NCBI GenBank assembly: GCA_963678675.1
Contig: OY783193.1
Span: forward strand, 2,053,501 to 2,117,500
Length of the DNA: 64,000 nucleotides
Direction: 5' to 3'
From: Xiphydria camelus
Taxonomy: Eukaryota; Arthropoda; Insecta; Hymenoptera; Xiphydriidae
Below are positions 25,422-37,123 of this stretch, in pieces. The notes under the pieces were generated by a model. That model was not told where the DNA came from. It made no database searches and saw nothing but the letters and a program-made list of their open reading frames with translations. Every line of letters begins with the position of its first letter. The stretch's first letter is position 1. A program made the translations under genes and the position numbers.

Positions 25422-26225
25422 TGGCTCGCTCGCCCGGTGGCTGCTTGCCTGTCCGCGATGCCTGCCTGCCTGCGCAGAGCAGTCGCACGACCCGGCCAAA
25501 CCCAGACCCGGCGTACGCCGTGGGGCTCGAACTGCCGAGCTCAAGCCACCCCCGCGATTTTCCACCCCCTCCCGCGCTGCTTCGCACTCTCCTCCTCTGA
25601 GCGAACCGCGTGCATCCCCACTACGTCAATCCACCCTCCGCGCTCTCTCTTTCTCTTCTTAGGTCAACCCCCCGCGATCAGCATCGAGCCGTACCGTCAC
25701 CCCGCTAGACACCTGTATTCCATTTCATTCCATTCTCCCGCGAACTACCTCCAGGGGATGTACATCTGTCTCTTCGGGCGATTGGGTATGGAACGGGATG
25801 GGTTTTGAGTTTTGTCGGGATTGATTACTTCTTTTTTATAGGCGAGTGGAAAGACTTTCTCCCGACGTTTCCGCTAGAAGGTGGATTTATTTTGGAATGG
25901 AAGTGTGAGATTTCTGTTGACGTTGTGATGAAGATTAAAGATTATGTGTGCAGATGTGTGGATATGTTTGGGGTGGAACGTATGTGTGTGATAATTGGAA
26001 TGTGTTGGTGAAAGTTGTGGAAGGAGATGAAACGAGTTCGAGAAAACGTACGCATTCCCTCGAGGATCGCGTGCGATTTTTATTCTTTCATAGAAAAATA
26101 TTCGATTATCGCTCTACGACAGGTTTGACGGAAATGCATCCACATATATACTATATGAAAGATTATTCATTATTCCGAGAAACATTCACCCTGCATATAG
26201 GCGTATGAAAATTTCGTGAAATACT

Positions 26226-27954
26226 CTAATCGGTGGGCTCGATGGTGTGAGTTTTTTGAAACGCCGCTACCAGCGAGTTCAGCTGAACATTTTCGTTGCT
26301 TCCAATGGCCAATCTCTTCTCGATTTCAGCCAATTTAATCACCAAATCGATGATTATGTCATCAGGAAAATCGACTGATATATAAAAAAAAATCACACTA
26401 TATTCTGATTGTTAAGTTATATTAAATTGCACTTATTAAAGATTGCTTGTAATACACTTACTTTTATTTACAAACGAATGGACCTCCGTTAATACATCTT
26501 GGAGAGCCAATCCTTTTTTGGTTTTCAAATCCTGGATTTCTGAGATATTATTAAGGCTTGATAAGATCATGAAATTGAATTAAGTCATTGAACGAATAAA
26601 AGATAATAAAAATGTTTGAAATCGAACGATTAAAGAAGAGAATCCTCGCGACTTCTGCGAAGTGGAATTTTTTATTTTAATTCGATCACAAAGGATACTG
26701 CAGTAAGCCAGCAAATAAGTTTCGTTGAGCAGCCAATTCATGATATTTGTTATATCTACCGGAAGTGGATGCCCCACGCAGGTGTATACAGTTTCTTCAG
26801 TGACTTTGTGAAACGCGAGCCAAGTACTTTGCAGGATGTTTATCACCCTCCTCATGTCGCCTCCACTGAGCGTTATGAGCGCTTTTCTGCCGTCCTCGGT
26901 TACCTCCAACCTGTAATAATAAATGATCATGAAAGCTGCCAATACTCGCGAAAGAAGGAGGCACCAGAATCTCACTTTTCTTCTGCAATAATGTGATCCA
27001 GTCTGGGCATAATTTGCGAGTCGGCGAGTGGACCAAATCTGAACTTGGTACATCGCGATTGCAGGGCTGGAATGATCTTGTTCAAGTAATTGCAAATAAC
27101 GCAGAAACGTACATTGTCCGTGTACTTTTCAATTACTGAAAATAAACTCAAAATCAGTTGGAACAAAGTTTTTCAGACTTATCACTTATAGAAACTTACT
27201 CCTTCTCAGAGCGTTTTGAGCTTCTTTGGTCATGGCATCTGCTTCGTCAAGGATAATCAATTTAAATCCAGATTTGAAAATAGTCCGCGTACTCGCAAAA
27301 CTGAGAATTTGCCCTCTGACTATGCCGATGCCTCGATCATCCGATGCATTCAATTCTAAGACCTATTCGTCACGGTGTGTAAAATGCTTTTCAATTTTAA
27401 AACATCTAAAACTGTCATCAAGGCAAAATGAGGGGGATAAGTGTACCATTGAAGTGAATTGTGCAGGTGTGTAAAGCTGACGAGCACAGGCCAATATTGT
27501 ACTGGTCTTTCCTGTCCCTGGTGGTCCGTAAAAAAGGAGATGCGGCAGTTGATCTTCACGTATGAATTTGTTTACTGCAATGCGCATCGAGTAAAAGGAT
27601 AGCGTAGAATATTAGTTTCTACATAGTAATAAAACAGCAGTGACCGCTTATATTTCACGGATGATCGAATCAAGAATAGAGACAGGAATAATAAAAGAAT
27701 TTCCATATAACTTTCGTACAATTATCTACGGTTTTTGAGAGATTAGATCTACTAATATCGTACTCACTGGTTTTGATTATATCCTCGTGGGAAATGAGAT
27801 CATCCAATGTGCTGGGCCGGTACTTTTCAACCCTGAAGAAAAAGGTATATAAACACTATCTCTCGTGACATAAATCCATAGGGATCAAATGAAATTTCCC
27901 ATTATAATTTACGTACCATAGTTGATTCGCTCCTTTTGGCAGAGTTGGTGCCAT
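26226..27954 (-). CDS. RFC5: replication factor C subunit 5 (small clamp-loader AAA+ ATPase)
   Basis: A subunit of the pentameric loader that opens PCNA and sets it on primed DNA in the nucleus. Eight exons join in phase: 27917-27954, 27768-27832, 27447-27574, 27200-27362, 26976-27135, 26699-26910, 26462-26539 and 26226-26374, giving 330 residues (human RFC5 has 340). Visible motifs are Walker A ([11 protein letters not shown]), Walker B ([10 protein letters not shown]), the SRC motif ([13 protein letters not shown]) and sensor 2 ([13 protein letters not shown]). It matches RFC5 (Drosophila RfC3) better than RFC2 or RFC4, notably in [19 protein letters not shown] and [13 protein letters not shown]. 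The short N-terminus reads [13 protein letters not shown]. It is divergent from the Rpn7-like gene. Confidence 0.95.
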
Positions 27955-28303
27955 AATTATGATTTAAACATAAATATTGACAGCGATATGAGGTTACAAT
28001 TAGATAAGTGTTACTGTCATACGCGCGCGCTCTTTCTGGAGTTGCATTTCCAAGCAGTAGGTACCGTTGAAGACCGTCGAGTGGCCGCGCAGAGGTCAAC
28101 AGATGTCACTACTCCATCTGTAACAAAGTTGCCTTGTCACAGGCGCACATATGTACGAGTTTGAATCCTGCAATCTGCTGACATAGCCGCTCCTGTACTC
28201 AAAAAGTAATAATATGATATCAGCGCTTGATATTTAGTTATACAAGTGGTGTTGCATACGCTCATTAATAAAATATCACTTTTCCAGCTTATACAGCGTC
28301 ACG
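27955..28303. promoter_or_regulatory. short divergent upstream region of RFC5 and the Rpn7-like gene
   Basis: Only 349 bases separate the two start codons. A CTTTTCCAG acceptor-like sequence about 15 bases before the Rpn7-like ATG could close a 5' UTR intron. No TATA box stands out. A shared bidirectional promoter is inferred from spacing. Confidence 0.45.
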
Positions 28304-29518
28304 ATGGCGTCCAGCATGACTGATTTGACAACAGAAACACCGGAATACATGCTGCTACCGAAAGTAAAGTTCAAACTGAGCCTTGAGGAGTTCAAGAACG
28401 ATGCAATTCTCAAAGAGGCATTACTGGATGCGATAAAACGCAACAACATGACCAAGTATTACGAGAAGGTCTGCCGAGAATTCGAGTGGGAGATGAACGA
28501 GTCGGTCCGCGACGAGATGCAAAGCGCGAACACAGCCGCCTGGGACGCTCTAGAATGCGCGCCGCACGAGGCGAATCCGGAGGATCACGCGAAAGGCAAT
28601 TGGAGGGAGAGATTAGAATTCGCCTGTTCCATCGGGGATTCCGAAAAAGCCACGTCCATCGCGACGCTCGTTCTCGCAGACGAGAGCGCTTCCACCAGTA
28701 TCAAAGCCGAGGCGGTCTTCGCTCTGTTCAGAATCGCTTATTTTAAAATCCGCATTTCCGGCATGCGTTCCGCCATCGAACGTGCGACCGATATAATCGA
28801 AACCGCAGGTTGCTCGTCCGGAGGCGATTGGTGTTGTCGCAATAAATTGAAGATTTACGAAGCGATTTATTGCCTGGCCACGAGAAATTACGAGCGGGCA
28901 ACTTCCTTGCTGTTGGATTGCGTGTCCACCTTCGAATCTTACGAGCTATTGCCGTTTCACGATGTCGTACGGTACGCAGTACTCGCGTGCATGATCGTCC
29001 TGCCGAGGTCGGAGTTGAACGAGAAGCTCAACGAGCACGGGATACTTTTGCAAACTCTCGCCGTGGAATGCCCCAGGTATAAAGATTACCTTCGCTCCCT
29101 CTACGACTGCCATTACGCGGAATTCTTCGTGAATCTCGGTTGGGTCGAATCCGAGATGCGACAGGATCCTCTCCTCCATCCGCACTACCGGCACTACGTG
29201 AGGGAGATGCGAATCCGCGCGTACTCGCAATTGCTGCAGGCGTACCGCACTCTCAGTCTGGAGAGAATGGCGATGGAGTTCGGTGTGGCGACTTCTTACA
29301 TCGAACAGGAAATCGCTCGATTTGTCGTCAACGGAAGATTACGCTGCAAAATTGATAAGGTCTCCGAAAGTATAGTCACCGTCAGCGCTGCCGGTTGCGA
29401 CGCGGGTCGAGCACCCGATGCTTGCTGTGATCGCGGTTTGATGTATCAAACCGCCATCAAAAAGGGAGATCTACTGCTGAACCGTTTCAAGAACTTGGCA
29501 AGGGTTATTGATTTTTAA
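28304..29518 (+). CDS. divergent intronless paralogue of 26S proteasome subunit Rpn7 (PSMD6)
   Basis: Canonical Rpn7 is a PCI-domain lid subunit of the proteasome regulatory particle. This 404-residue protein follows the family from end to end (canonical length about 389): the N-terminal AIKRNNMTKYYEKVCREFEW, the middle LKIYEAIYCLATRNYERATS, then DCVSTFESYELL, and the PCI region with HPHYRHYVREMRIRAYSQLL and the C-terminal TAIKKGDLLLNRFKNLARVI. Between these blocks it is much altered, with extra cysteines and an Ala/Cys-rich insert before the C-terminus. The reading frame is one uninterrupted exon while most neighbours are multi-exon, which suggests a retrocopy. Because it is intact over 404 codons it is probably functional, perhaps tissue-restricted like the testis proteasome subunits of flies; that is inference. 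I cannot exclude that it is the only Rpn7 gene. Confidence 0.85.
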   Translation: MASSMTDLTTETPEYMLLPKVKFKLSLEEFKNDAILKEALLDAIKRNNMTKYYEKVCREFEWEMNESVRDEMQSANTAAWDALECAPHEANPEDHAKGNWRERLEFACSIGDSEKATSIATLVLADESASTSIKAEAVFALFRIAYFKIRISGMRSAIERATDIIETAGCSSGGDWCCRNKLKIYEAIYCLATRNYERATSLLLDCVSTFESYELLPFHDVVRYAVLACMIVLPRSELNEKLNEHGILLQTLAVECPRYKDYLRSLYDCHYAEFFVNLGWVESEMRQDPLLHPHYRHYVREMRIRAYSQLLQAYRTLSLERMAMEFGVATSYIEQEIARFVVNGRLRCKIDKVSESIVTVSAAGCDAGRAPDACCDRGLMYQTAIKKGDLLLNRFKNLARVIDF

Positions 29519-29749
29519 AATTGAACCTGACGATATCGTAAGGAAGAAAATGGAAAATGCAGCAGAACGTTGCTGTCGAAATTTGCCCCTGAAAGATGTT
29601 TGCGCTTCGAACTGTTTTGCATGCACGTTACTTGGGCAGTGCGATGTCAGGCGTAAGATGGCGATCGATGTTTTCTTGGAGTTTTGAAATTACTACAGGT
29701 TATGTCGCGCAGCCTCAAAAGAGGTTAAGAAATTCGGAAAGAGTAAATC

Positions 29750-30424
29750 ATGACACACAGAGCAATCAGGAGCAATTTTCAAAACACTTTAAACACACTG
29801 AAAGGCGTACAGACGCCCGTCCAAAAATTCGACTATCTACTCGCGATCGACTTTGAAGCCACTTGCGAGAAGAATGTACTTTTGCAACCACCGGAGATCA
29901 TAGAATTCCCGTGCGTGGCGTTATGCACGCACGATTGGCAAGTAAAGAATGTCTTTCACGAGTACGTGAAGCCCAGGGTCAACCCGATATTAACGCCCTT
30001 TTGCATCAAGCTGACGGGAATCTTACAAGACATGGTAGACGATCAGTCGCACTTTCCCGAGACGTTTGATAGATTCTGCAATTGGTTGACCGAGAACGGT
30101 TACGCGCACAACGACAACAGTGCCTTCGTCACTTGCGGCGACTGGGACCTGAAGGTGATGCTGCCGAACCAAGGTTCTCTCGACGGCGTCGCGATACCCG
30201 CATATTTCAACCGGTGGATCAACCTGAAGAGAACATTCTCGGACACGATGCAGCATTATCCCAGAAGTCTGAGAGACATGCTCGATCGACTAGACCTTCC
30301 ACTGGAGGGGAGACTGCACTCAGGCATCGCGGATGCATTGAACATGGTTCGAGTGATGCAGAGTTTGGCCCTGAGGCATAACGCTGAATTCAAAGTCACT
30401 ACGACGACTGGAACTTCCTCGTGA
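29750..30424 (+). CDS. ERI1/ERI3-like 3'-5' exoribonuclease (DEDDh family)
   Basis: A 224-residue DEDDh exonuclease acting on RNA 3' ends. All catalytic positions are visible: DFEATC (first Asp and Glu), the Asp of TCGDWDLKVML, and His and Asp in HSGIADALN. EIIEFP, LTPFC and KLTG also fit the ERI3/Snipper group. There is no SAP domain, so it is closer to ERI3 or Snipper than to full-length ERI1. The start at 29750 is used because an in-frame stop lies just upstream; a spliced upstream exon remains possible, since another ORF with a Met start begins at 29596. The frame is intronless and lies 231 bases after the Rpn7-like gene on the same strand. It is convergent with Spd-2 (210-base gap). Confidence 0.88.
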   Translation: MTHRAIRSNFQNTLNTLKGVQTPVQKFDYLLAIDFEATCEKNVLLQPPEIIEFPCVALCTHDWQVKNVFHEYVKPRVNPILTPFCIKLTGILQDMVDDQSHFPETFDRFCNWLTENGYAHNDNSAFVTCGDWDLKVMLPNQGSLDGVAIPAYFNRWINLKRTFSDTMQHYPRSLRDMLDRLDLPLEGRLHSGIADALNMVRVMQSLALRHNAEFKVTTTTGTSS

Positions 30425-30634
30425 TTAAGAACAAGTGTCATTGAAACTGGACATCGTTCAACGTTAGGGAGCTCGCATTTGGCTCTACGTTATAAGGCCG
30501 CGCATTCAAAGTCGAATGGACAATTATTCGAATAAACGAACGACGGAGAGGCTCATTGAAAAACATTACGTATTAAGTCATCTTGTTTACAATTGGTAGA
30601 AATATAAAAAATATAAATAATCAACACATTATCG

Positions 30635-33600
30635 TCATTCGCTACAAGTCACCTTGATTAAAACCTCCCTCTTGTCATTCTCTATGTACACCTCGAGCCG
30701 AGCTTCGAGAGTATGATCGATTTGCTTCTTGCACTGTATATTTAATGGCAAACACCTACCCGGCGGTATTATCCCCTCGCTCGGAACTACGCTGAGATAC
30801 TCCGTGTTGGAAACGACAGCCTCGAATGGCTGTGCCGTATTGCACGTGGTCGACACCATAATCGTGGCGTCGTTTCTGTACGGCGGTGCCAAAGTCACGA
30901 ATGCCGGTCGTATTGTGAAATTATCATCGTAAGGTAGTCTGGCCTGGTTTCTGCGATTATCTGTAAGAGTTCTGGAGGAAACAAGGCATGAAAATCACGG
31001 CTGTCTAACTCGGTACATTTGAAAACGACTACGGTGGATCGAACGAGTAGGATTCTTACTCCGAGTGAATGAAGCTTTCACTGATTGTCGTCGTATTCAC
31101 GAGCGTATCATCGCTGTAGAGCGAATGGAACATCTGTGTTTCATCGGCTTCGTTAAAAACGGACATGCTGTCGTCGGTACTCGCTTCCATCGTCAGCGTT
31201 ACCTCTTGCTGTTGAACGCCTCGGCATAGATCACCAAGATTTTGCTGCGTGATCGATAACGTCATTAGTTTAACGCTATTATTGGAAATATCGATTGTAC
31301 TTGTACGAAGTTACAGCTAACGATGAGAAATTTCCTTACGACGCCGTCGCGAATAACGCCGAGATCCTGTATTATTGCCTCTCCAGGGAATATCTTACAT
31401 ATGGGATAGATGATATTTCGAAACGCTTCGCTTTCTCTGCCGTCTAATTCTCCAGTTTGTTTAATTTTATTGTACAGCCTGAAAAGTATTCGAATGGAAA
31501 TCGTAGGAGTCGTTATATCAATTGGGAAGAAATCTGACGAGCAAAGGGTCGATATCGTCGTCGTACCTTCGAATACGCCAACGAGAGGGTTCATCGCCGT
31601 GTGTTATCGAAAGCGTTCCTACGACGGAAACCTCTCGACAAAGTAACAAGGCCAGGTCTTCTCTCTTGGGTTGAAATTCCAGTCTCACCCATTGCACTTC
31701 TCCTGGACCAAGTAGTAACTCATCGGGATCGATGTGCCAACTGGATACCATCTCGGGATAGAGAGCTGCAATAGAATGCCGTTAAATTCAGCTGCTTACT
31801 TCACTTTCCACCGCGTCATCGCGAAGACGAATCACCTTTCGGAGTGAGTTTTATTTTGGCGAATGAGCAGAGATCGCCGGTATTCTGCAGCTTTATTTGA
31901 GCATCCAAAACACCATCCGAATTTAGTCGCCCGAGGGAGAGCAGCATCCGTCCACCAACGTCTTTGAACGCTTCTGTTATTTCCACCTTCGCGGTACCGC
32001 CGTAGCCGTATAAAAATATCTAACAAAGAAACGAAAATGATTAGATGCAAGTTCGAATTCTTCGGCTTACTGCTGAACTTTCATCTATATCTTACAGCTC
32101 TCGTCGGGCCTGCTTCCTCCCTATCTTTCTTTCGATTGTAATATCTGAATATAATTTTTCCAGCCGCAGCTCCCGGATTGTTGGGTCCGAACAAAACGGA
32201 GAGTGTTCGGCTTTCTTTGCTTTGCAATGGCAACACGATGCTCGTGCTGAAGGTTTGATGTTCTTTCAGGAACTGAAAGACAATTTAGAATGTTTAAAGG
32301 GCATCGCTATTTGTATGAACAAAAGCAATTGTGTTTAATAGATGCCCAAACAAACTATATCTCGACCTTCCACAAAATTGGAGAAAAATCGACATTTACC
32401 TTGAAGCTGTTATGTTCATCTACGATATTAGCCTGGAGCTTGATTTTATTTTCACTCGTATTACGGATGGTAAAATCCTTTATATCAGATTTCCCCGTTT
32501 TAACGCTACTCCAGACCAATGCTGTGTGCGTTGCTCTTAGCGGAAGTATGTTCGTTGGAACGGCATTACTGGATGTGGAGCTGAGATGCGGCGAATTTCT
32601 GCCATAATTTCCTGATCTGCAAGATTGGACGTCATCAATTTGATTCCTTTAAAAACGTCGAATCTCATTCGGTACGAAGCTTTACCTGTTCGACAGAGAG
32701 CTGTGTGGTGAGTTTGGCGAAGTCAACGGTGCCATATGTTGCGGAGTATCGCAACGCAAAATATTGTCCATGCCGTGTTCGATATCTTGTGCTGGAAATT
32801 CCTTGGCTTGTGTTATTTCACCGATCACGGGATAAAAATATTCCTCGCCGTTTGCGGTTACTTTGATTGACGCGTGCCTGGAAATCGCCGATGGATAAAA
32901 TAAATAAGTAATAAAGAAAATATGATATATTAGTCAGTTTTTGTTCATCCATTATTTACTTTTCAGCCGTTTCATCACCATGTGGTTTATAGGTAATCAA
33001 GAGTGTTCCTTTCTCGCCGTTTTGTAGAAACACATTTTCAGGTTCTACGCAAAAGTATTTAGAGGTTTCGTGAGAGTTGTCACTCTGCACAATCGTCGCG
33101 GAAACTAGAGCCGCCACGTTCCCTGCATTGAGAAGATTCAAAGGTTCACTCTGATCCTTCGGGATAATTATAGGTAACTGCGTATCGATCGTCTCCAATT
33201 TGCAAGTGCCGATGTAACCGATGAGAGGCACCTCTCTCATGACGGGCCCCTCGTCTTTATTGGTGTCTAAGCGAACGATCAGGTTGGCTTTGGTGCAAAA
33301 TAATTCTTTCTTTGTTACACCTGTTGGGTGTTGAATAAATATCATCTATATGATACTTCGCAACTTCGGTAGAATTTTAAGAAGCGCTGTATTTCTCACC
33401 GCTTAGAGACGTTAATGGTACACCCTTTAATTGAATGTATACAGTGACGAGTTGTTTCGGTTGAAGCACGAGGTACTTCACCTCACTGTTATCCTCGCTC
33501 GAAATTGTGTTGCCCAGATTTTCGATACTAAATAATTTTGGGCTGTTCTGTAATTGAGTAAGTGGAATATTGATCAAAGATTTCTTCAACGGATAATTGT

Positions 33601-36599
33601 ATCGTCAGATTTCTTTTAAATCTAGATTTTAGATTCCGAGATTGAGAAGAAGTCAAAGGCGAAAGACTTACGTGCGGGAAGGAAAGACAGAGTTTCAGTG
33701 GAAGATCTGCGTTATTTTTATTTTCTAATATAATTGGCAAAGTTTTTTGACTCTTTTCCGCCACGGTTTGAAAGTTCAACAGTTTCGAAGCTTCCTTTCC
33801 AGGGTGTATCGATATTCCGATATGTGGCTCCTCCGGCACAAAACACATCATCAAGTGATTTGAACCCCATGTTGATCGAGTAACCATATCAGACGTTGAC
33901 ACGTTTAATATCACAATTATAGGTTTACTCATTTGCGTCACGGTTACGCCGAACTGAAAGCATTTTCACAAGCTTAAAAAAAATGTTTGTGACATCGAGC
34001 AATATTGAGCATAATGATTCCTTGCACCTTACTTTAACAGATTTTGATGCATTTGGTTCAATCAGAATTTTGTCCAGTGGTAAATTCAACTGAATGCTTT
34101 CTTTATTGTCCTGAATCAAGTATACGGCTACGGAGCACATAATCCATCTGTCCCCTTTATTTTGGAATTCAATTCCCACTTGTCTCGGTACTCCGACGAT
34201 ACATATATTCCTATCCTGCGTGCCTTTGACGATAATATTATTCTCTGAACAAAGAAATGTAACACAGATTCAATATAGTGAGGATTTCTTCTTCTTAAAA
34301 AGATACGGCATTAATAATTGTTTGCAGGAAAAGATAGGAAGTAAAAGAAAATTGTTTATCAAATATAATAGACATGAGAAACCCTGTACAGATCGCAATA
34401 CTCCTCTAAGCATAAAGATAGAGATACTTGAGAACGAAAGAGAGTCTTACCATTCAACTTTTGAGAACTAATGTTTCGTTGACCGCTTGTGTTTGCTTCA
34501 AATTTTTCTTCGCGCAAGCTGCGCTCCTTCTTCACTCGTATCTCTTCTAAAAAACTTCTCTTAATGTCCCTCGTACTTTTCTCTTTGATACTTGATGACC
34601 GTGGTTGGATGCTAGTTTCGTGATTGTTATCGCGACAATAAGACAATAATTTTGGGGTTTCCTTGGGTTCCTCCGAAGACTTAACATCGAGCAGGGAATT
34701 TTGAGTGGATGTAGATTCCTTGGGTCGGATAAAGGTATTTGAGGGTAGCGTTAACTTCTTAGAAGCATCTTTCTGCTCCTGCATGAGGTTCCCGTCTAGG
34801 GAATACTTGGGGAACTGATAAGACAACGTCGTATCCCTCTCGGGATTTTCGAACCGCTTAACGGAGGAGTTCGGTAGAGAGCTTCTGGTCGGTGGTAATA
34901 ATGTGAACGTGTCGCCACGGAATTTCTCCGTCGAAGCTTCGGAACGTTTCGTCTTTTTTTTAGCCATGATCAGCTGATCTACAAGTCGTCGAGGTGTACC
35001 GTTATCAACATCCTTTAGTACCTGAGCGATACTACTCAGACTCATTAGACTGTGTTCCTTTGTGCAATCAGTTTTGTCCTTATCTTTAGGCATAGATGAA
35101 ACTGCAATGGACGCTGTCGAAGAGAAGGAAATTTCTTTTAATTACGGGTGCATTTTCTTCTTGCATATTTCAGCGCGGTGTATTACCTTCTCCTGTGGAT
35201 AATGTATCCTCAACTAGAGGTCTAGTTTTACCATCTCTCTTAGGACTAACTATGGGAGCTCCGAAACTCGGTCGATCCGTAAACCCTTGAAGCTCTCCTA
35301 TACTTCCGCATTTTCTTCTGAAAAACTCACCGATCGAGACTCTATTTCCGCCATACGAGCTGTAAGATAAGTAATATTATATTTTTAAAAATAAACTGCA
35401 TCTCACGTGAACGCATTTAAATACTAAATGTATTCTTACTCTGTTGTTAAGTTTAAATCTCCGATGATTCCGGAGAAGCAAGACAATTCTAAACGCTCGT
35501 TATCACCAGTATTCGCCATTGGCATTGCATAGGAATAATTTTGCTGCCATGACAATTCATCGGCTAATATTCGACTGGCTGCTTGTGAGCCTGGTTGGAA
35601 GTCTTCATCGCCAAACTGTGCCATAAGCTCTGCAGCAGTTGTATTGAAGCTGATTCCACCTGTGCTCTGGCTGGCACTGGTTTGAGGAGATTCCTCTGAA
35701 CTCTTGCTCATCGCCGACGATCGTGCCGTAATTTCCTTGGGTTCGAAAACTAGCTGGAAAATCAATTTAACAAGGAAACGTTATTTGTGTCTATTACATC
35801 ACCACAGAGGCAATCTACTCGTACACCTACGTCTTTAGCGATGGACCCTTCGCTGCCTGCCGTTTGTGTGTTTTCTTTTAAAGTACTCGACTGATTGAAC
35901 GTATGTTGACCCGAATCGATGAGAATGTCTGGTGTGATTAAATTATGCTGATTCGCGTTGTTTTCCTTCTCCATATCTGCAACTGTCAATGCAAAAATTT
36001 AAGAAATGATTGAGGAATTAATGGTACAGCATCGATCTACTTACTATTTGATAAAGCAGATTCTTGCGCAGAGCATTTCTCCAGCAATCCTCTGGCGAGT
36101 TCTCTCTGGGTATTGATTTTATACTTATCCGCGCTCAGACGTCTATCTTTCTCCATCATTTCACTGTCATCCAGTACTATAAGGAGTGCCAATAATTTCA
36201 TTAAACTCTTCGATCGGCTTGGAATGAATGAAGGAAAGATTGTACATACACGACGAAAGATTCTGCAAAATGCCCAAGGAGGAATCCTCTGACATCAATA
36301 AACTGTGACTCTCATTGCCGGGGGTAAATTTGTTCCGTTCATCGAGATCTATTCTACTGAGAATTCGATTGATTCCAATACTAAAAGCAACAGAGACACA
36401 ATTGATCGAAATGGAGCAAATCAAGGGATACTCAGCATCATCAGAAGAGCTAAAAAATGGGTAAAACGCACGTAGTTTTTCTTTCTGTTGACGATGCTTG
36501 CGGGCGTGGAGTACCGAGTAATGTTATATCAGTCAGATCCGTTTTTGTTGCCATCCTCGTTGCGGATGTTGCATCTTTTGTAGACTTTTCAAATTCCAT
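30635..36599 (-). CDS. Spd-2: Cep192 / Spd-2 centrosome scaffold protein
   Basis: Cep192/Spd-2 builds the pericentriolar material and recruits mitotic kinases. The start at 36599 (MEFEKSTKDATSATRM) opens a chain of minus-strand exons ending at 30635. Early exons 36472-36599, 36250-36380 and 36045-36176 join in phase; later borders were not all resolved. The N-terminal third is acidic and Ser-rich (AELMAQFGDEDFQPGSQAAS), followed by a SIGEFFRRKCGSIGELQG segment and a basic Ser/Lys-rich block near 34400-35090. The C-terminal part is a run of ASH-type beta-sandwich domains; one bears LYGYGG at 31991-32020, a feature shared with vertebrate CEP192. The final domain ends in an Ig-like strand pattern near 30640-30890. 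It is divergent from TRMT2A and convergent with the ERI1-like gene. Confidence 0.87.
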
Positions 36600-37123
36600 C
36601 GCTATACTATTTACGCGATAATCTCACCCGAACTCTTAAATTACCGGGACATTCATGCAGTGATCAATGCGGACACCTTACAAAGGTCTTTTGTGTCACG
36701 GGGTGTCTACTTCTTTTTTTTAGGTTGTTTACAACGGATTTGACGTTCAAATTTGAAAATTATCAACAGAGATGAAGCGCGTCATTGAATACCGGGGAAA
36801 GAATAAATAGATATAGATGGGAAAAAGCCCATTTCTCTATGAACAGTTATGTACGGCTCATTTACTCGTTGAATTCTCATTGATCGCTTCATGAATACTA
36901 ACAATGAAGGATAATAATCTGCTTGTGCCTCTCTACCGTTTTAATTTTTCTGTGGTCCTACTTTGACTTCTTCAGCGGCTCTTTAACCTGTTTTAACTTC
37001 AAGAGCACCTGTTTTAACGTCAAGCATCACCGAGTCCAGCGGCGATCGTTAAATTGAAGAGAGTTTTATCGTCGTTTATCCTCCCTTAATTTCACTGGTA
37101 AAATACAATTTTCCACGACCATC
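36600..37123. promoter_or_regulatory. divergent upstream region of Spd-2 and TRMT2A
   Basis: A 524-base interval between two start codons facing away from each other. A near-duplicate phrase, TTTTAACTTCAAGAGCACC and TTTTAACGTCAAGCATCACC, occurs around 36990-37030. No exon or TATA box is evident. Confidence 0.4.

Larger units (their letters stand above)
21996..26225. other. 4.2 kb stretch without convincing coding sequence
   Basis: The left part is upstream of the LDLa/CUB receptor, the right part is downstream of RFC5. Apart from the inverted repeat, TATA box and G-rich tract listed separately I see no gene. ORFs at 25261-25662 and 25437-25808 are by-products of high GC content: no domain, no splice context, no plausible start. 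Confidence 0.5.

Noticed and set aside
25261..25808. Two overlapping plus-strand ORFs of 133 and 123 codons
   Set aside because: Both come from GC-rich, stop-poor sequence; no splice sites, start context or domain supports them.
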